A DNA stretch of 64,000 bases from Photobacterium ganghwense (GTDB taxonomy: Bacteria; Pseudomonadota; Gammaproteobacteria; Enterobacterales; Vibrionaceae). The stretch covers positions 646,939 through 710,938 of the forward strand of contig NZ_PYMI01000004.1 of the NCBI RefSeq assembly GCF_003025595.1. Direction: 5' to 3'. The notes beneath the pieces were generated by a model. That model saw only the letters and a program-made list of their open reading frames with translations, did not search any database and had not been told where the DNA came from. Position numbers and translations under genes: made by a program. Positions 26,058 to 34,751 of the stretch are shown here, piece after piece; position 1 is the first letter of the stretch; every line of letters begins with the position of its first letter.

Positions 26058-26390
26058 ATGCAGCCTACCAACCGTAAAACCCTCGCTACGCTATTGGTAC
26101 TGATCTTAAGTGCAGGTATTGTCGCTTGCGGCGAACAAAAAAGCGCCGAAGAAATGGGTAAAAAAGTCGACGAAACCATGACTGACGCGGGGAATGCTAT
26201 CGAAGATACCGCTGAAGATGTCAGCAATAAAGTCGATGAAACCATGACTGACGCGGGGAATGCCATCGAAGATGCGGCTGAAGATGTCGGCGACAAAGTC
26301 GATGAAGCAGTGACCGATACCGGCAACGCCATCGAAGATAAATGTGAAGAGATGAAAGAGAGCATGAACGCAGAAGACCCAGACTGCTAA
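26058..26390 (+). CDS. Small repeat-containing lipoprotein
   Basis: 110 residues. The start at 26058 is supported by GGAGG; an upstream in-frame ATG at 26013 would spoil the signal peptide. The lipoprotein signal ends in the lipobox IVAC. The mature part is three tandem 22-residue acidic repeats of the pattern KVDETMTDAGNAIEDTAEDVSN, mirrored by 66-bp DNA repeats, ending in a short Cys-containing tail. The repeats predict long amphipathic helices of the kind seen in apolipoprotein- or YtxH-like envelope proteins. Function unknown. Confidence 0.8.
   Translation: MQPTNRKTLATLLVLILSAGIVACGEQKSAEEMGKKVDETMTDAGNAIEDTAEDVSNKVDETMTDAGNAIEDAAEDVGDKVDEAVTDTGNAIEDKCEEMKESMNAEDPDC
26160..26357 (+). repeat. 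Three 66-bp coding tandem repeats
   Basis: The repeats encode the 22-residue units of the lipoprotein; the first two copies are nearly identical in DNA, the third more diverged, so copy number may vary between strains. Confidence 0.75.
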
Positions 26391-26417
26391 CCCGTTCATC
26401 TGTTCTGATTCATGTCA

Positions 26418-26450
26418 GGCTCCCTGGCCACCTGCGCCAGGGAGCCTTTC
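26418..26450 (+). terminator. Intrinsic terminator after the lipoprotein gene
   Basis: GGCTCCCTGGC and GCCAGGGAGCC pair perfectly around CACCTGC, followed by TTTCT. Confidence 0.85.
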
Positions 26451-26633
26451 TGTTATCTGCCTTTTCGGGTTCACAGTACAGTTGCTAACAGTACAGTGGT
26501 TAACACTATGGATAGCCCCCTGATGAACCCAAGGGTGAAAGAGTGAAACGGTAAACCAAGCGGCCGGCTTTTCGTAACATCTGTTGTCTTCGCTCGCTGC
26601 GACCCTTGCATGGTATTGCCAGAGGAGTTTCAG

Positions 26634-28280
26634 ATGCCTATTGCGATGTACTACATGACAGGCTGTATCGTTGCATTATTTCTGGCGATGGTCTGTCCCT
26701 GGTGGTGGATAAGCCTGATTCTGATATGGGTGGCGCTGTCGCTGGGACTGGTGGCAATCGCCTATATCAAAAACAATGGCATGATATTCCACAAACGCAG
26801 CGATGGCCGGATCCCCTGGCCAGTCAGGGTACTTTTCTGGCCTTTTATGCTTGGGGTGTATCTGTATAATCGCTTGATACGTACCCGCTCTTCCTCCCCA
26901 ACCCTACAAGAAATCGAACCTGGTCTGTACGTGGCCGCCAGACTGACTCCTATCGATATGGCCGCGTTACGCGAAGCCAATATTGGTGCCGTACTGGACG
27001 TCACGGCAGAGTTTGAAAGTCTCAACTGGTCAGCGATGGATGAAGGTATCAAATATCTTAACGTCCCTGTACTTGATCATGCCTACCCTGATTTTGCCTC
27101 TCTGCTGCAAGCCATCCGCTGGATAGATTCACAACGCCGACAGCAACGACGTGTTGTCGTCCACTGCGCTCTGGGGCGTGGCCGGTCAGTGATGGTCATA
27201 GCCGCTTATCTTCTTGCCCGTACCCCCGGCAGCAGCCTGGACGACATCATAAACCATATTCAGTCAGTCCGACGGTATGCCCGCCTGAACCGAAATCAGC
27301 GCCACGCGCTGGAAGCAGCAGCCAACCAGAAAGAATTCGGTCTGAGCAAACCAAGTGCCTGGCTGATCGCCAACCCGGTTTCCGGTGGGGGCAAATGGCC
27401 GCAATACCGGGGTGAGATTCTTGCCACTCTGGCCCCACACTTTGTACTGACCGTCCGTGAAACCACGGAGACCCTGAGCGCTACTGAGCTGGCAAAAGAC
27501 GCGCTCAATGCCAACCCTGACATTGTTATTGCCGGCGGTGGCGACGGAACCGTGAACGAAGTGGCCACCGTGTTAGTTGGCAATCAGGTACGATTTGGGA
27601 TTTTACCGCTGGGCACAGCCAATGCCCTGTGTCATGCACTGTGGGGTATACGGGCTAAACTGACCCCGGTCTCCCTCGCCTGCGATGCCATTGTTCGCGG
27701 CGAGGCCCATCATGTGGATGTCGCCACCTGTAATGATCGCATTGCGCTGTTGATTGTCGCCGTCGGCTTTGAGCAGCAGATGATCGAATTTGCCAACCGC
27801 GATGCCAAAAATGAGCAAGGACAGGTTGCTTATCTCAAAGGGTTCGTGAATGCGGTAACTCAAGGAACGCCTTTGACCCTGACGGTGCGTTTTGATGACG
27901 AAGATGAACAAGTACTGGAAACCAGCAGCATGGTGATCGCCAATGCCGCCCCTTTCAGTACGGTGCTGGCTCAGGGTTCCGGAGCACCGGATATCAACGA
28001 TGGAAAGCTTGACGTCACCTGGATTCCCACCTCTGATAACCTGAGCACCCATGTCCTGTCGATCACCGAGTTAGTGCTTGCCGGTCTTACCTCAGAAAAG
28101 CTTGGTGGGCTGACCCAACACCGCCAGGTCACTTCCCTGACGATTCATCATCCCGAAGGGCTGAACTACGTTATTGACGGCGAACTGTTTCAGGATGACG
28201 TCCTGCAGATTGCGGTACGTCCTGACGCCCTGCAAATTCTGTCACCCAAACCAGAACCTGGTGACGAGCTGCATCTGTAA
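26634..28280 (+). CDS. Membrane-anchored dual-specificity phosphatase / diacylglycerol kinase-like fusion
   Basis: 548 residues with GAGGAG before ATG 26634. Two to three N-terminal membrane helices (about 5-80) are followed by a dual-specificity phosphatase domain (about 95-230) with the P-loop HCALGRGRS (Cys178, Arg184), and then a DAGK catalytic domain with GGGDGTVNEV (301-310). It could both dephosphorylate and phosphorylate lipid or inositol-type substrates at the inner membrane. The combination is found in some gammaproteobacteria, but its reaction is not established. It appears monocistronic. Confidence 0.88.
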   Translation: MPIAMYYMTGCIVALFLAMVCPWWWISLILIWVALSLGLVAIAYIKNNGMIFHKRSDGRIPWPVRVLFWPFMLGVYLYNRLIRTRSSSPTLQEIEPGLYVAARLTPIDMAALREANIGAVLDVTAEFESLNWSAMDEGIKYLNVPVLDHAYPDFASLLQAIRWIDSQRRQQRRVVVHCALGRGRSVMVIAAYLLARTPGSSLDDIINHIQSVRRYARLNRNQRHALEAAANQKEFGLSKPSAWLIANPVSGGGKWPQYRGEILATLAPHFVLTVRETTETLSATELAKDALNANPDIVIAGGGDGTVNEVATVLVGNQVRFGILPLGTANALCHALWGIRAKLTPVSLACDAIVRGEAHHVDVATCNDRIALLIVAVGFEQQMIEFANRDAKNEQGQVAYLKGFVNAVTQGTPLTLTVRFDDEDEQVLETSSMVIANAAPFSTVLAQGSGAPDINDGKLDVTWIPTSDNLSTHVLSITELVLAGLTSEKLGGLTQHRQVTSLTIHHPEGLNYVIDGELFQDDVLQIAVRPDALQILSPKPEPGDELHL

Positions 28281-28441
28281 GAAAAAACAAAAGGTCAGAA
28301 AATAAGAGGTGGATCGCACAAAAAGCAATCAACACCGTGAATACCCACGGAATATTATGCGCTTTCAGGCCAAATACGACACCGGGCAATAGCAGGAAAA
28401 TTTTGATCTCAAGCGGAGAAATATTCGAGGGCGGGAACCAT
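28171..28441 (-). pseudogene. Possible frameshifted small membrane-protein gene
   Basis: Reading leftward, AGGAG eight bases before ATG 28441 opens MVPALEYFSA then stops at TGA. One base further the next frame continues as EIKIFLLLPGVVFGLKAHN and IPWVFTVLIAFCAIHLLF, two clear membrane helices, to a stop at 28171. A one-base change would join them into a protein of about 90 residues. The 3' part overlaps the end of the kinase fusion gene in antisense. It could be a decayed gene, a sequence error or coincidence. Confidence 0.35.
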
Positions 28442-28599
28442 CAACACTACTCCTGTTCTCTCTAAACGAAAAGCAAGTTTTCATTGTTTTTGCACATTTT
28501 TGGGATGTATCACAAAGTCGATTTTATCGGCTTAACGCTGTGAAAAACCTTTGATAAAGATAACTCGATCCTGACGCAACGTTTCTTTAGGAGGTTATT

Positions 28600-28797
28600 G
28601 TGTCTATCAATTCTATCGACCACAGCGAAATGTCTGACGTGGCATCAAAATGGGATTTCAAAGATGAAACGGCTTCCCATATCTCTCAGACCAAGCGCCA
28701 GCAGGCTGAAGCACGTCGCCGAATTGAACTGCTACGTGATATTCGAGCAAGCGGCCTGACCATTGAAGAGGCAAAGGAACTCGGACTTATCCATTAA
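28600..28797 (+). CDS. Small conserved-looking hydrophilic protein
   Basis: 65 residues with a strong ribosome site (AGGAGG) before the GTG at 28600. The N-terminal half is polar (DVASKWDFKDE) and the C-terminal half predicts an alpha-helical hairpin with RRRIELLRDI and TIEEAKELGLIH. No cysteines, signal peptide or membrane segment. The family was not recognised. It is flanked by trxC 158 bp downstream on the same strand, but co-transcription is not evident. Confidence 0.75.
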   Translation: MSINSIDHSEMSDVASKWDFKDETASHISQTKRQQAEARRRIELLRDIRASGLTIEEAKELGLIH

Positions 28798-28955
28798 CCT
28801 GAAACTACGTGCCATATACACCCGAATACAGAAACAGCCTGACCGGTCATAACAACGATAGAGATTTTCTATCACACTAATCTGTTATTTCAGCTTTTCT
28901 AATACCTGGGTAGTCGTTACATTAGTGCGCATAAACACCGAATGGAACGCAACTA

Positions 28956-29390
28956 ATGACTACAATGACTACCCGTTGTCCTCATTGCAACGCAATGAAT
29001 CGTATCCCAACTGAACGTGTCAATGACGTGGCCAACTGCGGCTCTTGCAAAGAACGCCTGCTTGACGGCAAACCGGTCGAAGGCACTACCGAGAACTTTC
29101 TGACTTTGCTGCAAAGCGACAAACCGGTAGTCGTAGATTTCTGGGCACCGTGGTGTAACCCGTGTGTCGGCTTCGCGCCAATCTTTGAAGATGTGGCAAA
29201 AGAGCGGAATGGCGATGTACGCTTTGTGAAAATCGATACGGAATCCCAGCAGGCGCTGGCAGCGCAATACCGTATTCGTAGTATTCCGACTATTATGGTT
29301 TTCAAAAACGGCCAATTAGCAGACACCATCAATGGTGCCTTACCTAAAGGCCAGTTTGATCAGTGGCTAAACCAAGCGCTGACCAAGTAA
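28956..29390 (+). CDS. trxC: Thioredoxin 2 (TrxC-type)
   Basis: 144 residues. The N-terminal zinc-binding module with CPHC and CGSC (residues 8-33) marks the TrxC type, followed by a thioredoxin fold with active site WCNPC (66-70) and the cis-Pro region RSIPTIMVF. E. coli TrxC has WCGPC; the Asn in the active site should shift redox potential or partner choice. It is a cytoplasmic reductase for ribonucleotide reductase, peroxiredoxins and other disulfides. A terminator follows at 29484. Confidence 0.95.
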   Translation: MTTMTTRCPHCNAMNRIPTERVNDVANCGSCKERLLDGKPVEGTTENFLTLLQSDKPVVVDFWAPWCNPCVGFAPIFEDVAKERNGDVRFVKIDTESQQALAAQYRIRSIPTIMVFKNGQLADTINGALPKGQFDQWLNQALTK

Positions 29391-29483
29391 CCGACCGGAC
29401 AAGCCGCATTTATTTACCGTGCTGTACATCAAGAGAGCGGTAGATCTAGAGAGCTTTCCGTTTAAAGCGCTTTACACTCACTG

Positions 29484-29508
29484 AAAAGGTGCCTGATGGC
29501 ACCTTTTT
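29484..29508 (+). terminator. Intrinsic terminator after trxC
   Basis: AAAAGGTGCC and GGCACCTTTT with a TGAT loop and T-run. Confidence 0.9.
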
Positions 29509-29597
29509 GTTATCTGCTCTCTATGCCACTGGTTGCCCTTTTGCTAGAGTGACGCTCATAGCCCCGCCTTTATCATTACAATTACAAGGACGAATCT

Positions 29598-31433
29598 GTG
29601 AGCAAATCAGCGTCGGCCGTACTCAGCCAGATCAATGTTTACCCTATCAAATCCATTCGTGGTCTGAGCCAGTCGCAAGCCTGGGTCGAGAAACAGGGAA
29701 TCGCGTTTGACCGCCGTTTTATGGTCGCCAAAACCGATGGTGGCATGATTACCGCACGCAAATACCCGCAACTGGTCAAAGTCACCGCAGCCCTACAACC
29801 GGATGGTCTGATACTCAGTTACCCGGACACTGCCCCTCTGCGCCTCAGGTACGCCGAGTTCACGATGGTGGAAACCCCATCCACCGTATGGAAAGACACG
29901 TTTCCGGCCCACCAAACTACCTCAGAAGCGAATCGTTGGTTCAGTGAACTCATTGGCGAGCCAGTGCAACTGCTCTATACCGGAGAGCAATCCCAGCGCA
30001 TCCGTCAGAAAGTCGGCCATAACGTGAGTTTTGCTGACGGCTATCCGCTGTTGATTATCAGCGAGGGATCTCTGGAGGCCCTGAATGCACGCAGCCCCCA
30101 GCGTCATACCATGGATCAGTTCCGCACCAATTTAGTCGTCTCCGGCACAGAGCCGTTTGCGGAAGATGGCTGGAAACGAATCCGAATCGGTGAGGTGGAA
30201 TTTGAGGCCGTCAAGCCGTGTGCCCGCTGTATCCTGACCACAGTGAATCCGCAAACCGGACAATTAAATGCCCAGAAAGAGCCGCTCAACACGCTGCTGA
30301 AATTTCGCTCTGACGGCAGTGGTGACGTGTACTTCGGGCAAAATCTGGTGGCGCTGAATGAAGGTATCATTCATGCCGGTGATACCATTGAAGTTCTGGA
30401 GACCCAGGCCAGACCGCTTTACCCCGATAATTGCACGCCATCGCTGACACTCACTTGTGTTGAACGGGAAGACATTGCCCGGGATTTTTGTACCTTCTGG
30501 CTGGAGCCAACCAAGCAACAAACACTGCCCGCTTATCAGCCCGGCCAGCATCTGCCACTGCAGGTAGAGATCAATGGCGAATACGTTTCTCGCCGCTATA
30601 CGCTGTCGTCCAGTCCGTCCCGCCCTGGCCGCTATGCCATCTCGGTTAAGCGGGTAAACGATGGTCGGGTTTCAAACTGGTTACATGACAACCTGCAGGT
30701 TGGCGACACGCTGGTTGCCGAGTCACCGGACGGCAGTTTTCATCTTGGGCCCCATACCGACAAGCTTTTGTTGTTGTCTGCCGGGAGTGGCATCACTCCC
30801 ATGATCGCGATGCTGCGTTATCTGGCCGATCATAATCAGATCAACGATGTGGTGTTTTATCATCAGTGCCGCAGCGAAGCGGATATTCCGTATCAGGCCG
30901 AACTGGCAAAACTGCAGTCTGAACACCCTGCACTGAAAGTAACCATTGCATTAAGTCAGCCAAATAACAGCTGGCAGGGGATAACCGGTCGATTCAGTGC
31001 AATCCACCTGGATCATATCCCGCATCTTACAGAGCGTCAGGTGTTCGTTTGTGGTCCAAACCGTTTCATGGACGATGCCAAAGCCTTGCTGCTGAACGCC
31101 GGACTGGCGGGAGAGCGCTACCATCAGGAATCCTTCGGTGCGAGCCGTGGTGGCGACGAGGCGACCGCACAGAAACACACTGTGACAATCAGCATTGATG
31201 GCCATTTATTTCAGGGCCATAACCAGGCCACCTTGTTGGATCAGGCTGAATCTGCCGGGCTTGGGATCGCCAACAGCTGCCGGGCTGGGTTCTGTGGTTC
31301 ATGCAAAATGACCCTGGAATCTGGCACGGTTGACCAGCCGGACGTCCCGGCCTTGCTGCCGGGTGAAAAGGAGGCAGGGAAAGTACTGGCCTGTTGTTGT
31401 ATTCCGTTAAGTGATGTTGAATTGATCAGCTAA
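29598..31433 (+). CDS. MOSC domain - ferredoxin reductase - 2Fe-2S ferredoxin fusion
   Basis: 611 residues from a GTG with AAGGAC upstream. Order: MOSC N-terminal beta-barrel (5-110), MOSC domain with the conserved Cys in KPCARCILTTV (about 205-215), FAD/NAD(P)-binding reductase (about 275-500, RRYTLSSSPSRPGRYAISVK and SAGSGITPMIAML), and a C-terminal 2Fe-2S domain with Cys561, Cys566, Cys569 and a distal Cys in LACCC. It resembles E. coli YcbX extended by a reductase. It may carry out self-contained molybdenum-dependent reduction of N-hydroxylated bases or similar compounds; substrate unknown. Confidence 0.9.
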   Translation: MSKSASAVLSQINVYPIKSIRGLSQSQAWVEKQGIAFDRRFMVAKTDGGMITARKYPQLVKVTAALQPDGLILSYPDTAPLRLRYAEFTMVETPSTVWKDTFPAHQTTSEANRWFSELIGEPVQLLYTGEQSQRIRQKVGHNVSFADGYPLLIISEGSLEALNARSPQRHTMDQFRTNLVVSGTEPFAEDGWKRIRIGEVEFEAVKPCARCILTTVNPQTGQLNAQKEPLNTLLKFRSDGSGDVYFGQNLVALNEGIIHAGDTIEVLETQARPLYPDNCTPSLTLTCVEREDIARDFCTFWLEPTKQQTLPAYQPGQHLPLQVEINGEYVSRRYTLSSSPSRPGRYAISVKRVNDGRVSNWLHDNLQVGDTLVAESPDGSFHLGPHTDKLLLLSAGSGITPMIAMLRYLADHNQINDVVFYHQCRSEADIPYQAELAKLQSEHPALKVTIALSQPNNSWQGITGRFSAIHLDHIPHLTERQVFVCGPNRFMDDAKALLLNAGLAGERYHQESFGASRGGDEATAQKHTVTISIDGHLFQGHNQATLLDQAESAGLGIANSCRAGFCGSCKMTLESGTVDQPDVPALLPGEKEAGKVLACCCIPLSDVELIS

Positions 31434-31447
31434 CACGCCAGCCGTTT

Positions 31448-31477
31448 CAGGTTCAGGCTCAGGCTCAGGCTCAGGCT
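31448..31477. repeat. Hexamer tandem repeat (CAGGCT), 5 units
   Basis: Four exact CAGGCT units preceded by one CAGGTT unit, 15 bp after the stop of the MOSC fusion gene. Confidence 0.9.
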
Positions 31478-31489
31478 CAATAGCCACAT

Positions 31490-31523
31490 AAAAAACAGCC
31501 ACCCAATAAGGTGGCTGTTTTTT
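31490..31523. terminator. Bidirectional terminator
   Basis: AAAAAACAGCCACC and GGTGGCTGTTTTTT pair perfectly, serving the rightward MOSC fusion gene and the leftward NlpE-like gene. Confidence 0.92.
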
Positions 31524-31560
31524 CAGACTCCGTTAAAGCACTTTACACGCTGATCTGCGC

Positions 31561-32157
31561 TTACTGCTTTTTCAGGATATAGTGGCTTTCCAGATCGCCG
31601 GTGATGCGGTTACCTTCCAAATCAAGGCGGAACAATTGATTTTCGCCGACAAAATACTGCACCGCAGAATCAGAAATTCCAGGCAGCGCGATAGTGTTAC
31701 CCGCGGTATTCCAGTTGAACGTACCTTCGTGTTCAAAAGCACCACCGTCTTTACCCAGGTACATTTCAGTCAGGGTAAATGTACCATCGTCTTTAATCAC
31801 CAGCTCAGTCTTAATACCTTCACAATCTGCACATGGCAGAATACCGGTATACGTACCAGCCCAGTCCAGCGAGTTACGCGCGTTGTGTTCCATGTCCGCC
31901 ACCGGTTCACTGCTTTCGCCGGCTTTCATTTCGTCCTGTTCGCCCTCAGCCATCACATCAGCCGGTTGCGCAGCTTCAGCTTCATTGCTTTCTGCCTTAT
32001 TTTCAACCTGAGTCATGCCCTCGGTTTGAACTGCTTGCTCTTCAACCACGGTAGCGGTTTCGCTAGCAGGTTGAGCGGCGGATTCTGGTGAGGCTTTTTG
32101 ATCACATCCCGCCAGTACAAAACCAGCCACTACCAGTGCAAGTAAGGTCTTATTCAT
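31561..32157 (-). CDS. NlpE-like outer-membrane lipoprotein
   Basis: 198 residues from ATG 32157 (AAGGAA upstream). Lipoprotein signal with lipobox VLAGC, an acidic low-complexity linker to about residue 90, and an NlpE N-terminal barrel domain beginning WAGTYTGILPCADCEGI with the CxxC pair. E. coli NlpE uses this domain in surface and copper sensing through Cpx; the second E. coli domain (OB-like C-terminal) is absent. It is monocistronic. Confidence 0.88.
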   Translation of the reverse strand: MNKTLLALVVAGFVLAGCDQKASPESAAQPASETATVVEEQAVQTEGMTQVENKAESNEAEAAQPADVMAEGEQDEMKAGESSEPVADMEHNARNSLDWAGTYTGILPCADCEGIKTELVIKDDGTFTLTEMYLGKDGGAFEHEGTFNWNTAGNTIALPGISDSAVQYFVGENQLFRLDLEGNRITGDLESHYILKKQ

Positions 32158-32312
32158 TGTGTGTTCCTTATTAGCAATCTTTCTAAGATGGGTATCATTG
32201 TAGACTGCCCTCTGTGTGAATAACGTCATCCCAAGGTCAATGTTCAGTCAAAAAACACTATTCAATATTCACTCAAACTCACCTTGCTAATCACAAGATA
32301 GCACATTGTTAT

Positions 32313-33719
32313 TCAGTCAGTTAGCGGTTTTAAGCGAGCAGTAAAATGCCGCAGGACCGGCGGTTCGTAGTCAAATTCCAGCCCGCGAATTGAGCTTGCC
32401 TGCTGACAGACTGCAATCAGTGCATCGGCGACATAGTCCATGTGGTCATTGGTATATACCCGGCGCGGAATGGTCAATCGTAACAATTCCAATGGCGACG
32501 GTTTCTGTTGGCCAGTGCTCGGATCTCGGCCCAGAAGCAATGACCCAATTTCAACAGCCCGCACCCCCGACTCAAGATACAGCGCATTGCACAAAGCCTG
32601 TGCCGGAAACTGCTCTGCCGGAATATGTGGGAGCACCTTTTTCGCATCCACAAACACGGCGTGCCCACCGGTCGGATACTGGATCGGCACGCCGCCCTCA
32701 CGCAGCCTGTCGCCCAGGTATTTCACCTGGCTGATACGGTAATGCAGGAAGTCTTCGTCGGCAGCCTCATAGAGCCCGCGGGCCAGTGCCTCCATATCCC
32801 GCCCGGCCATGCCGCCGTAAGTCACAAACCCTTCCATCGGAACGCAGCGGGTACGGACAGCCTGAAACAACTCTTCATGATCCCGGATACAACAAAGGCC
32901 GCCGATATTCACCATCGGGTCTTTCTTGGCTGACATTGTGAGGATATCGCCATAACGATACATCTCGCGGATAATCTCCAGCAAAGGCTTCTCGTCATAC
33001 CCCTCTTCCCGCTGCTTGATGAAATAAGCGTTTTCACAGTAACGGGCGGAATCTATCACCACCGGAATATCGTAGTGCTGAGCCAATGCGTAAACGTTGC
33101 GCATATTGGCCATGGATACCGGCTGCCCGCCCGAACTGTTACAGGTCACTGTCGTAATAATGGCGGCGATATTCACAGAGCCGTAATGCTGAATGGCGGT
33201 TTCGAGTTTTTCGAGATCAAAGTTCCCCTTCCAGTCATCGTAGACTTCAGTGGAAAACGCTTTTTCAGTTACCAGGTTAATCGCTTTCCCGCCGCACATT
33301 TCAATATGTCCGGCCGTTGTATCAAAATGGTAATTGGACAGAAAAACCGCCTCTGTGCCTCCCCTGACTTTGCGCATCCGTTCAATCAGGCAGGGAAACA
33401 AAATTTGCTCGGCTCCCCGCCCCTGATGGGTCGGCACCACCAGCTTGTACTGAAAAAAGTGCTGTACGGCATCACACAGGTTAAAAAAGTTCCGGCTACC
33501 GGCATAGGCTTCATCCCCCAACATCAGCCCGGCCCACTGAGTATCACTCATTGCACCAGTACCGGAGTCGGTCAGCAAATCGATATACACATCTTCACTG
33601 CGCAGCATAAACGGATTATAACCCGCCGCTTCAAGGGCCAATTGGCGATCCGCTTCTGTGGTCATGCGAATTCGCTCTACCATTTTGATTCGAAAAGGTT
33701 CAGGGACACGCTTGCTCAT
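32313..33719 (-). CDS. Second tryptophanase-family beta-eliminating lyase
   Basis: 468 residues from ATG 33719, preceded by GGAGAG; an ATG 51 bp upstream is less likely. It contains blocks typical of tyrosine phenol-lyase and the divergent tryptophanase lineage ([32 protein letters not shown]) but retains the tryptophanase specificity residues: Asp in [10 protein letters not shown] and Ile in VRAVEIGS. The PLP lysine is in [14 protein letters not shown]. It should release pyruvate and ammonia from Trp, Cys or Ser-type substrates. No leader peptide or permease adjoins it. Confidence 0.88.
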   Translation of the reverse strand: MSKRVPEPFRIKMVERIRMTTEADRQLALEAAGYNPFMLRSEDVYIDLLTDSGTGAMSDTQWAGLMLGDEAYAGSRNFFNLCDAVQHFFQYKLVVPTHQGRGAEQILFPCLIERMRKVRGGTEAVFLSNYHFDTTAGHIEMCGGKAINLVTEKAFSTEVYDDWKGNFDLEKLETAIQHYGSVNIAAIITTVTCNSSGGQPVSMANMRNVYALAQHYDIPVVIDSARYCENAYFIKQREEGYDEKPLLEIIREMYRYGDILTMSAKKDPMVNIGGLCCIRDHEELFQAVRTRCVPMEGFVTYGGMAGRDMEALARGLYEAADEDFLHYRISQVKYLGDRLREGGVPIQYPTGGHAVFVDAKKVLPHIPAEQFPAQALCNALYLESGVRAVEIGSLLLGRDPSTGQQKPSPLELLRLTIPRRVYTNDHMDYVADALIAVCQQASSIRGLEFDYEPPVLRHFTARLKPLTD

Positions 33720-34477
33720 AGTGGCTCTCCAGCTTTGGAAAACACGCAGACAATCCGGTGATCGGATCAAGGAAAAATAGGTGGTGAAAACATCGACGGT
33801 GCCGCAATCAGCCGACAGCAGGAAAGTTATTAGTCAGACGAAAATCAATATTGAACCAGGCAGAAAGCACCAGCCGTATCGCGGGCACCCTGGTACGTTG
33901 CAACAAGGTATTCTCAGCCATCCTGCAGCACCCTGCGGAAAGAAAACTGACCTAAGTATAGTCAGCTGTTCATAACAAGCCTGATATCAACTGGCCTTGT
34001 TCTTCTGGCATAAATTTTTTCAAACAAGGCTTTACAGCCCGACAGATTACAGATAATGTGCTCAGGTCTGTTGCTCAGACCGAGACATAATTTTCGAAGA
34101 ACACGCCTCACTTCTCGCCAAAGTAAGAAGCACCTCCAGAAGATTACACCACACATCCCACTACACACTGAGTTGCAAGTGTTTCGTAGTGATGAGTCAG
34201 CGAGTTAGGTGAGCTCCTGACGGGTGAAACCAAAGGTCGATGAGTAACTTAACCAGCGTGATGCTGAAAACTATTACCGCCGCTGAACCCTCTCGGTGTT
34301 CTCCACTTTGTTAAGGAGAACGCGAATTCAACAAGAAAACGAATTCAGGAAGAAAGTCAGCTCAGTCGGCGTTTACTCAACGTAATGACCACAAGCCAAA
34401 CGCAAGTGACCTGACCAGACGATTAACGTCTATGGCAAATAGTCCGAATGCAGTGCTTGGGTAGAAAGGACAACACC
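33720..34477. other. Intergenic region of about 750 bp with no gene
   Basis: Contains the promoter of the leftward lyase and probably a long leader for the cold-shock-like gene at 34478. Small frames lack ribosome sites. Confidence 0.4.
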
Positions 34478-34678
34478 ATGATTTCACAAACCGGCATTAT
34501 CCGTAGCTACAACCCTTTTAACCAAACTGGCCTGATCACTTCAGATTTAGGTGGCGACATCCGCTTTAGCGCCGCTCAGGTATCTGAACAAGACAGTCCG
34601 GCATCTGGCAGTCTGGTATCATTCATCCTGGATGACTCAGAACATACTCTGCAAGCGGTAAAAATCCGCTTCATCTGA
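34478..34678 (+). CDS. Degenerate cold-shock-domain protein
   Basis: 66 residues from ATG 34478 with AAAGGA upstream. It aligns along its length with CspA (GIIRSYNPFNQTGLITSDLG against [20 protein letters not shown]) but RNP1 is QTGLI and RNP2 is IRFSA, losing most nucleic-acid-stacking aromatics. It probably keeps the OB fold but differs in RNA binding. Preceded by a gene-free stretch and followed by an intrinsic terminator. Confidence 0.8.
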   Translation: MISQTGIIRSYNPFNQTGLITSDLGGDIRFSAAQVSEQDSPASGSLVSFILDDSEHTLQAVKIRFI

Positions 34679-34724
34679 CTCGCCCAGCTAACTGGACGAG
34701 GCTAATAAAAAGTGACAATACCGA

Positions 34725-34751
34725 GGCAAGGGCTTATAACCTTGCCTTTTT
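34725..34751 (+). terminator. Intrinsic terminator after the cold-shock-like gene
   Basis: GGCAAGG and CCTTGCC with an 8-nt loop and five T. Confidence 0.85.

Noticed and set aside
32313..33719. Naming the second lyase tyrosine phenol-lyase
   Set aside because: TPL-like blocks are present but the Thr and Arg that define TPL specificity are Asp and Ile, as in tryptophanase.
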